A stretch of DNA of 64,000 bases from Trileptium ribeirensis (lineage: Eukaryota > Nematoda > Enoplea > Enoplida > Thoracostomopsidae), in assembly GCA_030248225.1 (NCBI GenBank), contig JASANE010020051.1:1-64000 (forward strand). Reading direction: 5' to 3'. The first letter of the stretch is position 1. Every line of letters starts with the position of its first letter. The notes beneath the pieces are model-generated. The model did no database searches. It worked only from the letters and a program-made list of their open reading frames with translations, and had not been told where the DNA came from. A program made the translations under genes and the position numbers. Positions 37,447 through 48,133 of the stretch are shown here, one piece after another.

Positions 37447-40094
37447 CTATGGGACGTCTTTCCTGAAACATGTTTAGAAATGTCGCTTTTTTCCGTCCTG
37501 TGTGTGTTCTCTGCAACGTTAGATACCCATTGTTTGATATACCCGAATCTTCTGATTTTCTACTTTCGACTAAGCTAAATATCGCGTGAAATTGTGTTCA
37601 CAATACACACTTAAACGGTGTTGAACTCTAAAGCGTTTTCTGCCATATTATTACATATAATATGTTGTTTAGTTCTGGCAGTTATTAATGCAAACATTGA
37701 GCACTAAATCTATATTGTTAGAATTCCATTCCTAAAGGGTCTTAACAACTAGAATGTAGTAACACGATAAATACATCATTTTAGTTCAGCCGTTGACAGT
37801 TAATTTAAAAACACTAAATTTATATAAAAATTGAAAGTTTATAATTACTTTGTCAAATGACGGATAATGATTAATCGTTAGCAAGGCTCTGACGAATTTA
37901 GCTCTGGCTATTATTTTCAACTTTAATTTATGTACGTCTTATTTAAAAATAAATAACTAACTGCTGCAGATTATCTCCGTAACGAAACACCATATTAGGA
38001 TATGGCTGTGCGCTGATCGCAAGTGTCTGCATGAGCGAAAGTCTTTCGGCAATAGAGAAAGTTCACTAGCAACTGATATTTATTTTAGTTCATAGATAAA
38101 CAGAGAAACTAAACGCGCTGTATAATGGCTCTGAATGAGACAGAAAGAGTGTTATATATTTAGAAAAAATGATTGAAATATTACGCAAATCAATAGAGGG
38201 GTTTTAAAGTACAGGTAAGAAGTTAACCCAGAACGCATGCTGTATCAAGTTGTTCACATTTCGATTACCGTGGTTCAAAACAGCTTGAAAACATATATAT
38301 TTGAACTAAAAGATCTCTAATCAAACTGATTATGCATTGGAATTCTGATTGTAGTGAGTGAAACAAGCGTAGCGGCTATTGCTTACTACAGCATAGTAAA
38401 AAATTTAGAATGTCCGTTTTGCTTGACAATGACCGTTTTTAGGGTGACACTCATAATTCAACTTTTACTGGCTACATTGATTTGACTGGCAACTGAAAAT
38501 ATGATATCTCTATTCGTCCCCTTTAGTTGGGCAACCCCGGGTTTAACGTGAATACCCCTTTCTCCCTCCTAAAAGCCGATATTATTTCCTACAGAGAACA
38601 TAGTAATAAATGTTCAAAAGCAATTTGTGTCATATCTTTTCCCCCGGCAAGTGTACCGACTCTGCCATGTGCCCAACGCGCCATCCGATTCCCCAGCGCC
38701 TCCACCAGGCACGTGCATCATCATTGACCGTTTATTTCACCTTCGTGTCCGACGATGTCCTGATGGTAATGATTTTAAGCGGAATTGTTTTGCATGTTGA
38801 ATTGTAAGACACGTTTAAGACTTTTAGACCGTATGTTTCAGTTTTCGCGTGTTTTCGAATAACATATTTATACAATGCACTTGCTAGAAAATCTTTTTGC
38901 TAAACTTTACTGGCGTCGAACGTATTCTGTCAAACTGTTTATTGCATGATCTCAATGTCCAAGCGTTTAAAAACATACTTCAAAATGCATCAGTTTTTGT
39001 TATTTATACATCACACTGTGACTTAAAGCGGAGTATTAAAACCCGTGTGTGGTTATTACTGCTTATTATACTTCTTATTATATGTCGCAATTTGGTGAAG
39101 CAACGGTCATAAAAATCGTGGAAAAATGTTAAAATATTTGCAAATCTTTGTCATCATTGCTTCTTGGGAATTTGACACTATTGCTACTTGATTGCAATGC
39201 TTGGATATTCTTCAAGAGAAGAATCATAACCAGAATTTTATGTATTAGGAAGCTCATCATAGCAGAATTTCAAGCTGCTCAGCCGCCATAACCTGTTGCA
39301 GTATAGTACAAAATTTTGTGCAATAAATTTAATCTTCTTCAAAATCGTAAGCCGCATTATAAGACTTATCTTTAGTTTGACTATATTTTAAACGACATAG
39401 ATTATCGTCTTTTGATAATCTAAGTATGTGTTCATGGCAGTAGTATTTACAACAGTCGCAAACAAATTAACTATAATCTTGGTTTTGCATAGGTTATTGC
39501 AAATACCAGTGTTAGCGCTGTTAAAAAATGAAATGCAAGGTAACTGCTTTATGAAATTCATATAATGTAAATCGTTAAACTACATAGCTAAGTATCTTAA
39601 GCTAAGACACGTTAACTATATTTTTTCAGCTAAATATTGGATGTGTTATGGGTTTACCAGGCTACTGTTGGGGGTTTAGTAGGCTACCAAGGGGCTTCCG
39701 GACTAAAATCCCAATTTTTTCTTATTATTTCACTAAATATCTTATTATATGTCTCCATAGGTTTTCAAATTTCTAAAATTACAAAATAAAATCTTATTTT
39801 CTCGCAATTTGCATATTTTCACTTGTTTTACTCACTAGCTATATGTAATTGTTTTTCGTTTTTATTTTCACTAATCAGTTTGAGGCTGGATCTCGAATAG
39901 TACGGTGATGCTCCGGAAGAGCTTCGATCCTACTGAATTGCATTGTTTTTGTTTTTATACATCTGGTTACCTAGCTAACATTTAGTTTTCTAATGGTTTT
40001 CTATGATCGGTATTGATTCTGAGTGTGCCGGAGGATAGTGCCTATATACAAAGCATTATGTGCTGGTTATAGTATTGCAGTTGTCCTACTGTAA
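37447..40094. other. AT-rich DNA without recognisable gene
   Basis: Frames such as 38527-38727 and 38897-39112 (plus) have no recognised relatives and no clear splice context. Confidence 0.35.
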
Positions 40095-40500
40095 AGGTGC
40101 TTATACTCGGCCGTTCGCCCAGTGAACCAGAAATTCAGGAAACGCCTATCCTCGGGTTTCCGGCATTACGAACTGTTATATTTTGTTCTATATCTGTGGA
40201 GCGCAAAGAATGCGCGTTGGTCTCCCGTTGGCTACGACGGAGAGGCATACATATAGACTCTTACATATAGAGCGCATTAGGTGCTATAAAATCATTCATA
40301 ATGACATAGGTATACCTAGGGATAAATTTTTTACAATGCTGAGCTCTTCTACTCGTGGACATTCTTTACGTGTTCAACTTAATCGTACTACTAGAAATGC
40401 TATGCGTTTTAACTTTTTTTCACGTATTAGCTTTATATGGAACTCTCTCCCTGAATGAGTTAATAATTTACCTCTTGTAAGAGACTCACTCTACAGCACG
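40095..40500 (+). mobile_element. LINE fragment, C-terminal end of a Jockey/CR1-like reverse transcriptase ORF
   Basis: The plus strand encodes a C-terminal signature of the Jockey/CR1 group: basic RRL-like residues, then IRCYKIIHNDIGIPRDKFF, TRGHSLRVQLNR, FFSRISFIWNSLPE and LPLVRDSLY. A frameshift separates the upstream part (about 40095-40180) and an in-frame stop follows SLPE, so it is dead. The catalytic RT core is missing. Confidence 0.75.
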
Positions 40501-40799
40501 AGCCTCCCGTGACAGATTACGGTGTGCCAATTTATCATCTTTTTTATATTGGGATCGCTTCATAAGCCAAGATTAAGAGGGTTTACTCCCCTTCTTGTGC
40601 TTCTTTTAACAAACTTCTGCTCACTATATACATATCGCTTAAAAGCAAAAACACAACCGCTCCTTAACTCTTTTTGTAAAAATGGCAATTTCTTTTGGGG
40701 TTTTTAGTTTTTTAGGAAACTACTTATATAAATTTTTGCGCTTTTTATAATAAAAATGGTTTTATCGCTCTACATGTATATTTGAATAAAGCACATTAT

Positions 40800-42595
40800 C
40801 TTTGTGCAATCAAACGCACTTGAGATATCCATGAATACTGCTACTACATATTTCTTCATATCTATTTCTTTTTCTATATATGAAGTAACATCATGTAATG
40901 CTGTGATTGTACTTCTTCCCGATCTGTACGCATGCTGATTATTGTGAAGAGGGGATGTGCGCAGTATATCACCTATACTTTTCTAAGAGCTTTTCAAATA
41001 TCTTAATCAGAAACGATGTCAAACTTATAGGATGAAACGACTTTGGGTCTGTGTAATCGTCCTTATCAGGTTTCGGTAAAAAACATTTTGGTTTGACTCC
41101 ATGCAGGAGGCAAATGTCCAAGCCTTAAACAGTTTTTATAAATATCCTTCAGTATGCAAGCAGTTTGATTGATACTAATTTGAACCAAAACTGGATATAT
41201 CATGTCTAATCCTGGCGATTTATATCTTGTCAAATTTATTTGCTATCCGCTTTATTTTCTCTATTGTTATAATCTCATCAATCAATTGTCTGTTCTTAAT
41301 TGAGCATCTAGTTATTCTATTGTGCACAGTTGGTTCATGCTCATCGATAAATACAGAGTCTGGAACATGATTCCTAAGCATTCTGATTAAGGTCTCTTTA
41401 TTTGTCAGTGTATGTGACCCATCGTCCCGTAAAACTAGTCCTAGTTCCGCTTGTCTAACGTTTTTATAATCTTCATAATTTTCCTAGAATCCGTAACAAA
41501 CTTGATAGAACTATAAAAATCTCTCCAAGATTTCTTTTTTGCGCGACTGATGCCATGTTTTTACTGCTTCTGCATAAGGCAGTAGCGATTCCATGATCTG
41601 TCATCCTTATACCTCATTGCCATTCTATATGATTTCCTTTCTTCCTTCCTTTTCTTATTTAACGCTTCATTCCACTATCGATTTTGTCTAGTGATCTCTG
41701 TGTTTTTGTCGACAGTTCTCATGTGCAGCAGTTTTGAGAATGCTACTTAATATCGCCACACTTGTATCATCATCTGCCGTATTATAGCAGAAGTGAGTTT
41801 TCACATCTAGGCGGAGGTTTTCAACACTCGTTTCGAATCCCCTCCAGATCATTCTCCGAATGTCATTACCACCATTCTTTGCTGTTTGAGTCTGTTCATA
41901 TATCCCAAACGAGATATATTTATGGTCCGAACCTGAATAGTCTTCTAAAACTTTCCAGTTCCTAATTTTATGTTCAATTCTGTTACTACACAGCGTTAAA
42001 TCTAATACTTCTTCTCTATTCCTAACCATGAACGTGGGTGTATTACCACAGTTCAGTAGCCATAAGTCAGTCGTGAGGAGGTAATTTGTGAGATCGTCAC
42101 CTCTCCTGTTAGCGCTGCTGCTGCCCCACAGTGTATTGTGTGCATTAGCATCGCATCCAATAATTAATTCAATTCCTAACCTTTGACAATATTCAATTAG
42201 ATTCCTCAATTTTGTCCTCGGTAGGCCACCTGCGTCGTTGTAAGCAAAGTATAGCGACGTCAGGTATAATTCCATTTTTCTATCTGCCTCCTGTATGATA
42301 ATTCCTATAACAGTGCAGTCAGCATCTCACAAATGTTCAATGTATGTAGCCTCTATAATACCAGTTGTGACAATCGTTGATCTACATCTGGCTTCCTTGC
42401 TTAAATAGAAAAAAGACTGACCTCTAAATCATTCCGTCTTAGCGGGAGAGCTCCCTGTCAGGTATGGTTCCTGAATCAGCACAGCAGCCCTACCCGTTAT
42501 GTTCCTTATTATATTTTCAATTTCTAATTTTCCTGTTTTTGATTGCTGGCTATTAATCTGAAAAATTTTTATTGTGTCTTAATACAATTAGCGCC
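40800..42595 (-). mobile_element. R1-like LINE: AP endonuclease and start of reverse transcriptase, decayed
   Basis: On the minus strand the order is: IRNITGRAAVLIQEPYLTG (endonuclease N-terminus, about 42545-42490), a block with one stop, then an open 195-codon frame (41688-42275) with the endonuclease core (LIIGCDANAHNTLWGS, YSGSDHKYISF). A degenerate linker follows, then RT motifs (PKSFHPISLTSFLIKIFEKL; NQHAYRSGRSTITALHD; YVVAVFMDISSAFD) near 41000-40810. Several frameshifts interrupt it. It stops at the RT catalytic-core approach, so the 3' half is lost. The QEPY form and the spacing suggest the R1/Jockey side of the non-LTR tree. Confidence 0.85.
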
Positions 42596-42644
42596 CCTTA
42601 TTCCGTGTTGAACGATGCAATTGGTCCTAGCGGGCGTTCTAATG

Positions 42645-44752
42645 GAATCCTGTCTACGTTACTTAGACGATATCATAATACTTTCGATATCATTTTGAGA
42701 CCACTTCTATTACATTAACTAAGTATTACAACGGCTACGAGAAGCAAATCTCAAGGCAAAAGGATCGAAATACGAATTCCTAAAAGAAGAAATTCCGATA
42801 CTCGGGTATATAGTATCAAATAAAAGAATATCAACGGATCCCGGAAAGATCGAGAAAATACAAGACTTCAGAAGACCAAAAACGGTGACACAACTCGAAA
42901 GCTTCCTTGGTCTAACCGGATATTATAGACAGTTCGTTCCTGATTATGGAACTATAGCAGCACCATTATACAAATAAACGGGCAAGAATGTGAAATTTAG
43001 ACAGTTGTGGACGGAAGAAACTCAACAAGCGTTCGATGCCTTAAACACAAATATGACGACACCTCCGATATTGGGATACCCGAATCTATACAAACCGATC
43101 GTCTTATATACGGATACAAGTAAATATGGTATTAGATATATCCTAGTCCAAGAAGACGAAACAGGAAGCCATTACGGTAGTAACAAATACCGTGATGAAA
43201 AACCCGATACTCAATTACGGAGCAAGAATGTTTGGCAGTAATTCGAGCAGTCCAGCATTTCCGGCCGTATTTATTGGGCAATCATACGACGATTATCACG
43301 GATCATGCACCGTTAGTCCAAATTCTCAACAAACGACCGCTAGAACAAATGACCGTAAAATTAGCCCGAATGGCCAACAAGTTCCTGGAATACGAATATA
43401 CAATCACATACAAACCGGCACGATATCGTCAAAATGCAGATTGCATGTCGAGACCACCAGTAGTTCCTGGAACCGAAAATTTGGAAATAGAGGAACAAGA
43501 AGTGGATCAACAAACATCCGATTCGGAAGCATCATTAATATTGGAAACAGAAACACAATTACAATCAACGCAAGAAAAGAAAAATCAACCAAAACGAGAC
43601 AAAGAATTAGTAATTGGTGATGGTAAGAAAAATAAAAGTAGCCAAAAGGTGGGTCAAATAAGGAATAATCTAAAAGAGCTGTGCTACAGGAAAGAATATC
43701 ATTGGCCAAAGAAACAATAACACTTAGTCATATCGAAGAAGAACATCAGAAGAAGAGGACAGCATACTCGAACTCTTCAACGATGAAAAAGAAACTGAAC
43801 AACCGTTGTCACAAAAGCGGAGACAACCAAGAAAAGGAGTCCAAGTAGAAACATTAATAGAAAACGAACAAGGAACGATGCAAACAGAGCAACAACAAGA
43901 AAGGATGGTATCAGAAGATGAAGAATTGGATCAATCAGACGAACCGGAAGAACCCGAAATAACCGAGGCTGAAATGTATCCATAATATTTTCGGTTAGAA
44001 CCACTATTGACACCAGATGAATTAGTACAAGCACAAAACGAAGATCCGTGTATTCATTCATTCAAATACTACATCGAAAATAACGAATTCTTAGACACGA
44101 CTCCAGAATTGAAAAGAAATGGATCGTAGCACATGAACATCAGTTCATTATTTTCGACTATATCCTATATCGATTACGAAGAAAAGATCGACCACAACAA
44201 ATCGGATCATGGGAATTCCAAGTCGTGGTACCTTCTGATTTCCGACGACCGTTGTTCGAAATGTATCACACACCAAAATACGGAGGACACTTAGGATTTG
44301 AAAAAGTATGGTCGAAAATGTCAAGGAAATTCTTCTGTCTGAGTATAACTCGTGATTTACGACAATACATAGAAGATTGTATTCCGTGTGCTCGATTTCG
44401 ACAAGGTCCAAAACGAAGAAACCTATTGTAACCGATCAAAACACTAGCACATTTCACTGATATTATTGGTCCTCTACCACCAACTCAATCCGGCAACAAA
44501 TATATTATTGGTTTTATGGACTACTGCAGTACTAGATCAAACGGCCAGCACAATTACGAAACTTTTTATAGAAAGAATCGTATGTCGACATAGAGTTCCA
44601 CGAGTAATATTAACCGATCAAGGACCTTTTTTCACTGCTGAGAACTTTACAAAAGAATTATATAGGATTAGTCGAAAGATGGAATCAAACGCTCAAAGCG
44701 ATGCTGAAACCAACAACAGAGTTAGTTTCCGACAAATAGGATGAATTATTGG
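42645..44752 (+). mobile_element. Ty3/Gypsy pol remnant (RT, RNase H, integrase)
   Basis: Domains in order: RT YLDD box at 42659-42670 and the Gypsy stretch LESFLGLTGYYRQFVPDYG (about 42890-42950); RNase H start VLYTDTSKYG (about 43115) with TDHAPL near 43300; an acidic Gln/Glu-rich spacer (43470-44000); integrase zinc finger with YHTPKYGGH and CIPCARF (44265-44398); integrase core around VILTDQGPFFTAEN (about 44610). At least four stops or frameshifts break the frame, gag and protease are absent, and no LTRs flank it. Confidence 0.88.
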
Positions 44753-44772
44753 AACCGTCATTTGATCGGAGA

Positions 44773-45608
44773 TCAGTGGTACTTATTTTGGGAATGATTG
44801 GTAGTCGGAGAGTGATTTTGTCCCACGACGCTGACAAGTTTTGGGTTTCGTTGGCCACTGTTTGTGCTACTGCTGGTGCAGCTACAGTAGTGCTGGCTTG
44901 GCCGTAGTTTGCGTGTCGGCCAGGTTGGTCGGGAGATTAAGCCGAGCTCTAGCAGCATCGTCAAGAATAAAGAGACGATACTCGATCCCCGATGGCCAAA
45001 AAGAAGGATAAGTAGGGCACGTGTAATAACCGTGTGGAAGACTTTTGCCTCTTCTTTTGTTTGGGGTTTGAAGACATAGAGAGGATCCACACTTTGCTTA
45101 GTCTTGAGGCTTTGAAGCTCAGCTTCGGTGAAGTTGAATCGAAAGCGGTGGATCAGAAGGTGAGCCCGCGGTGTTGGTTTCACTAGGACTTCAGGTGAAG
45201 ACGGCCCAAATGCGACTGTTATAGACGAGTTGTTGTGTCCCCGAGCATTTACGGTAGGACGACTCGCTTGTTGTAGACAGTGCGATTGTGATGTGACGAT
45301 TCGACTGTTTTCGTTGTTGGTGCTTGCGAGTGCACTGGTTGAGGTTGCGATTATTTGCGACTTCGATGACGTCGACCGGCGTTTTCGATGGAAATTTGCG
45401 CTAATTAGCCGAAAACTCACTGTTGAGCCATCGTTATTCTGTCAACCGTCGTTGCATCATCTTGTTTGTCGCGGCTTTGGTTGCAAGTTGTGATAGCGGC
45501 TGGCGTGATATCAGAGATCACATCGATAGTCAACTTAAGAACGTTCGCGTCATTGCACGTTGATGCTACTCGGCTCAAACGACCACGAAGTGTATCTATC
45601 GAATCCAT
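44773..45608 (-). pseudogene. Unidentified GC-richer coding remnant in two or three overlapping frames
   Basis: 45608-45417 encodes a complete-looking 63-residue start (MDSIDTLRGRLSRV...) that stops at a TGA lying inside GTGAGT. 45420-44773 continues in another frame for 215 residues. Its middle contains LLIHRFRFNFTEAELQ and VDPLYVFKPQTKEEAKVFH. Near 45030 a third frame reads more like protein (FWPSGIEYRLFILDDAARAR), suggesting a further frameshift. Base composition is richer in GC than all neighbours. A gag-like origin is possible given the surrounding retroelements, but no family is recognised. Confidence 0.4.
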
Positions 45609-45679
45609 TGATGACGATTTGAATTGTTATCCGTTAACTTCTTCGGTTTTCTCAAGCAGGTTCTTGCGATTTTAGCTGC

Positions 45680-46440
45680 TCAGTAATCTTTCTCAGATAA
45701 AATAACATATTGAAAAACAGTTTGAAGGAGCCGTGAACGCAATTGGGTTGAAACATTAGTCTATGAATTAAGTTTCTAGAAGTTGGCTTTTCCTTTTAAT
45801 TGCGCATAGAAGTTGTGTCATATTCAACGTTGTCGCACAAACATGATTTGAAAGTTTGCTGAAGTAGAACAAGATTATCGATCTTTATCTGATCTCAAGT
45901 TCACTCTGTTAAGGGAATATTGCTGTATAACTGATAAGCACGATTGCCATCATTCACCATATTGTTACTGGCTTTCTTGAGCATTTACTATACGTAAAGC
46001 ATACTTATTGCGTTTATTGGCAACGCTAATTAATAGCGACATGGGTTATAGGGCGCATCGCTTCACTTAGGGTATTGAATTCTTAGTGTAATGACTTGAA
46101 CGAGCGTAACAAACAATTCTCACTGACCAGAGAGGTAAATTTCGAATGTTCCCGTTTCTGGGGTGTTTTGTTACACGCATAGCTAAGAATCTCTATTTGT
46201 GCCCTTTAGTTAGACACAAGTACGGATACCAACAGCTCCAGGCGTAAAATTGGGTCAAATGGGCTTGAGTCTGGTCAAAAGGGAATCCGATAAAATACAT
46301 TATGTGTTGCATTTCGACAAGATATTTTCGCCAAATTTGGCTGATTTCGCAAGCCAAGAAGCTCTATAAGGTTGTATTTATATACGTATGTATCATTCTT
46401 TGCTACATGGCTCATTTAGGATGCATGATCTGGGGCAAAA
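45680..46440. other. No recognisable feature
   Basis: The sequence returns to AT-rich composition. There is no ORF or repeat end that can be supported. Confidence 0.3.
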
Positions 46441-46446
46441 GGGGTG

Positions 46447-46731
46447 TTAAATATGCTCATAAGAACAACGTACACGAAAAGCACATCTCTGCAACTGCTT
46501 ACTCTTACGCAACCGCAACATGTTTACAGGAATGCCATTCCAAATAACCGGGGCAAACGATTCTAAACTCTTGGTCATTCGTGTAGGAATGACGAGCTGA
46601 CGTCGTTGATATAAGAATTGGCTCACGCACAACTGGAGCTTATGAATGAGAGACAAGCTACTAGTTATATTTTCGTCGAAATATTGTAACTCTGTTTTGT
46701 GCGGTAGGAGGCGAAACACCTCAAAATCCAC
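46447..46731 (-). mobile_element. LINE fragment, extreme C-terminus of an RT ORF
   Basis: The minus strand ends with RRQLVIPTRMTKSLESF, PVIWNGIPVNMLRLRKS and a basic tail. This is the usual close of LINE RT proteins (basic segment, then W-N-x-I/L-P, then a final helix). It differs from the fragment at 46980-47330 and probably comes from another family. Confidence 0.6.
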
Positions 46732-46979
46732 AAAAAGGCCTATAATAACTCTTGAAAAAAATTAGCATAATGCATCATTATCCTGGCGGTGCAGTATTGC
46801 TTTGGTCTAAAATTTTCGGTCCTAGTAAAATTTTGTTTTTCATGGGAGCACGGATGTACGCACCTGGTTGGAGCCACACCAGTGCAGATCTTACTGGTGT
46901 TCACTCTTTGAGTCCATGGATTGTCATGAACTGTTCCTTCTTCCATTTTACTGCAACACAAATACACGAAGACAGTACA

Positions 46980-47330
46980 CGGTTTATCGCGTTGTCAAAG
47001 CCCCGGAGACGCCGAGCCGGCTTTTGAAGCTCGCCAAAGACGGTGCTGACACGACATGCTAGTCTAATCTGTTCCAAGGAGCAGCCACGCGATATGCGTC
47101 AGGGTGTCGCCGGATGTTCAAATGTGGTGCATTTCAGCAAGAAGCTTAAGAGAGGTACCTCGGGTACCAGTATTTCCTGCGAATGTGATAACCTCTTCGA
47201 ATAGCAAGTCAACCAACTTGTGAACAGACTTGAATAGCATAGTCAAGTTTGCCCTAAGTCGACACGATTCCAGCCGCTGAAGGCCAAGCTCTGTCAATCG
47301 ATCTTCATAACTCATTGACTCAAAGCCCTG
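46980..47330 (-). mobile_element. LINE fragment, C-terminal part of a CR1/Jockey-like RT ORF
   Basis: MSYEDRLTELGLQRLESCRLRA, then KSVHKLVDLLFEE and TGTRGTSLKLL (47315-47140) match the C-terminal block of CR1/Jockey RT proteins. After a frameshift the same strand continues RRHPDAYRVAAPWNRLD and VVSAPSLASFKSRLG (to about 46985). Upstream sequence to 47530 is too decayed to translate. Confidence 0.75.
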
Positions 47331-47734
47331 CTAGCATCCTATGTCTAAGCTGTTCCTTCAGTCGCTAATTTATAATGCTTCTTCACTGAAGTACGTCTGT
47401 GGTTATTTCGTTTGGAAAAATAGTATGCCTGCTAAACCTTCTGTGTTTAGGTGCCGAAGGTATTTCATACCGCAACCCAAGAATTTTGTTTTGAATGCTG
47501 CAGGTAATACCGCAGCAAAATTTGTTCACTTATGAAGGCAAACGAAGTTAATTGTGCGTTCAGCCAAATATATGCTGTTCGAAGTTGTTAGAACTGATGT
47601 GATACCCGAACGGCTGTCGTAACAGTTAAGGTTTCACATTTAACCATAGTTAGTAGTAATTGAAGTTTTGGTCTGTCAAAAATATACCGTATCTGCCCGA
47701 ATAATTAGTGCAGCGCATTTATTTGTTTTAGGTT

Positions 47735-47917
47735 ATGAAACGACATAATTTTAATTCTATTACGATTTTAGCACACATATGCTTGTAAAATTTATATTAT
47801 ATTGCATACTATAATATTATATTAGTGTCATTGAGCAAGTGTTTAGTTCTGCTTATTGATTAGCTTTAGCTTATGACACATCAAATTATAATTCTATTGC
47901 AATTTTAGCATACATAC
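47735..47917 (+). repeat. Direct duplication upstream of hrd1
   Basis: A block of about 48 bases (TTATGAAACGACATAATTTT...TTTTAGCACACATA, 47735-47780) recurs about 135 bases later in altered form (47870-47917). It lies 80-260 bases before the hrd1 start codon, the region expected to hold promoter elements. Confidence 0.5.
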
Positions 47918-47995
47918 ATAATACTATTGACCTGCTTTCAAAAGATTATATGTAATTTCGCCTCTTGAGTGTTAGTGTCAAATATTTAGCAAAGT

Positions 47996-48133
47996 ATGGT
48001 TGAATTAACTATTCCTGTGCTATCCGTTGCTAGCGTAGCGCTGACAGGTGCTGTTGTTACAAATGCTTTTTACCAAAATAGCCAGTTCTATCCATCGGTG
48101 GTATACATCACAAAGTCGAATGCCAGCATGGCG
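47996..48133 (+). CDS. sel-11: hrd1 exon 1 (residues 1-46)
   Basis: The ATG at 47996 is fixed by an in-frame TAG three codons upstream. It encodes the first membrane helix (SVASVALTGAVVTNAFY) and the luminal loop FYPSVVYITKSNASMA. The exon ends in phase 0 at GTAAGC. TATTTAG lies just before the ATG and could serve as a trans-splice acceptor, as in nematodes; that is an inference. Confidence 0.93.
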
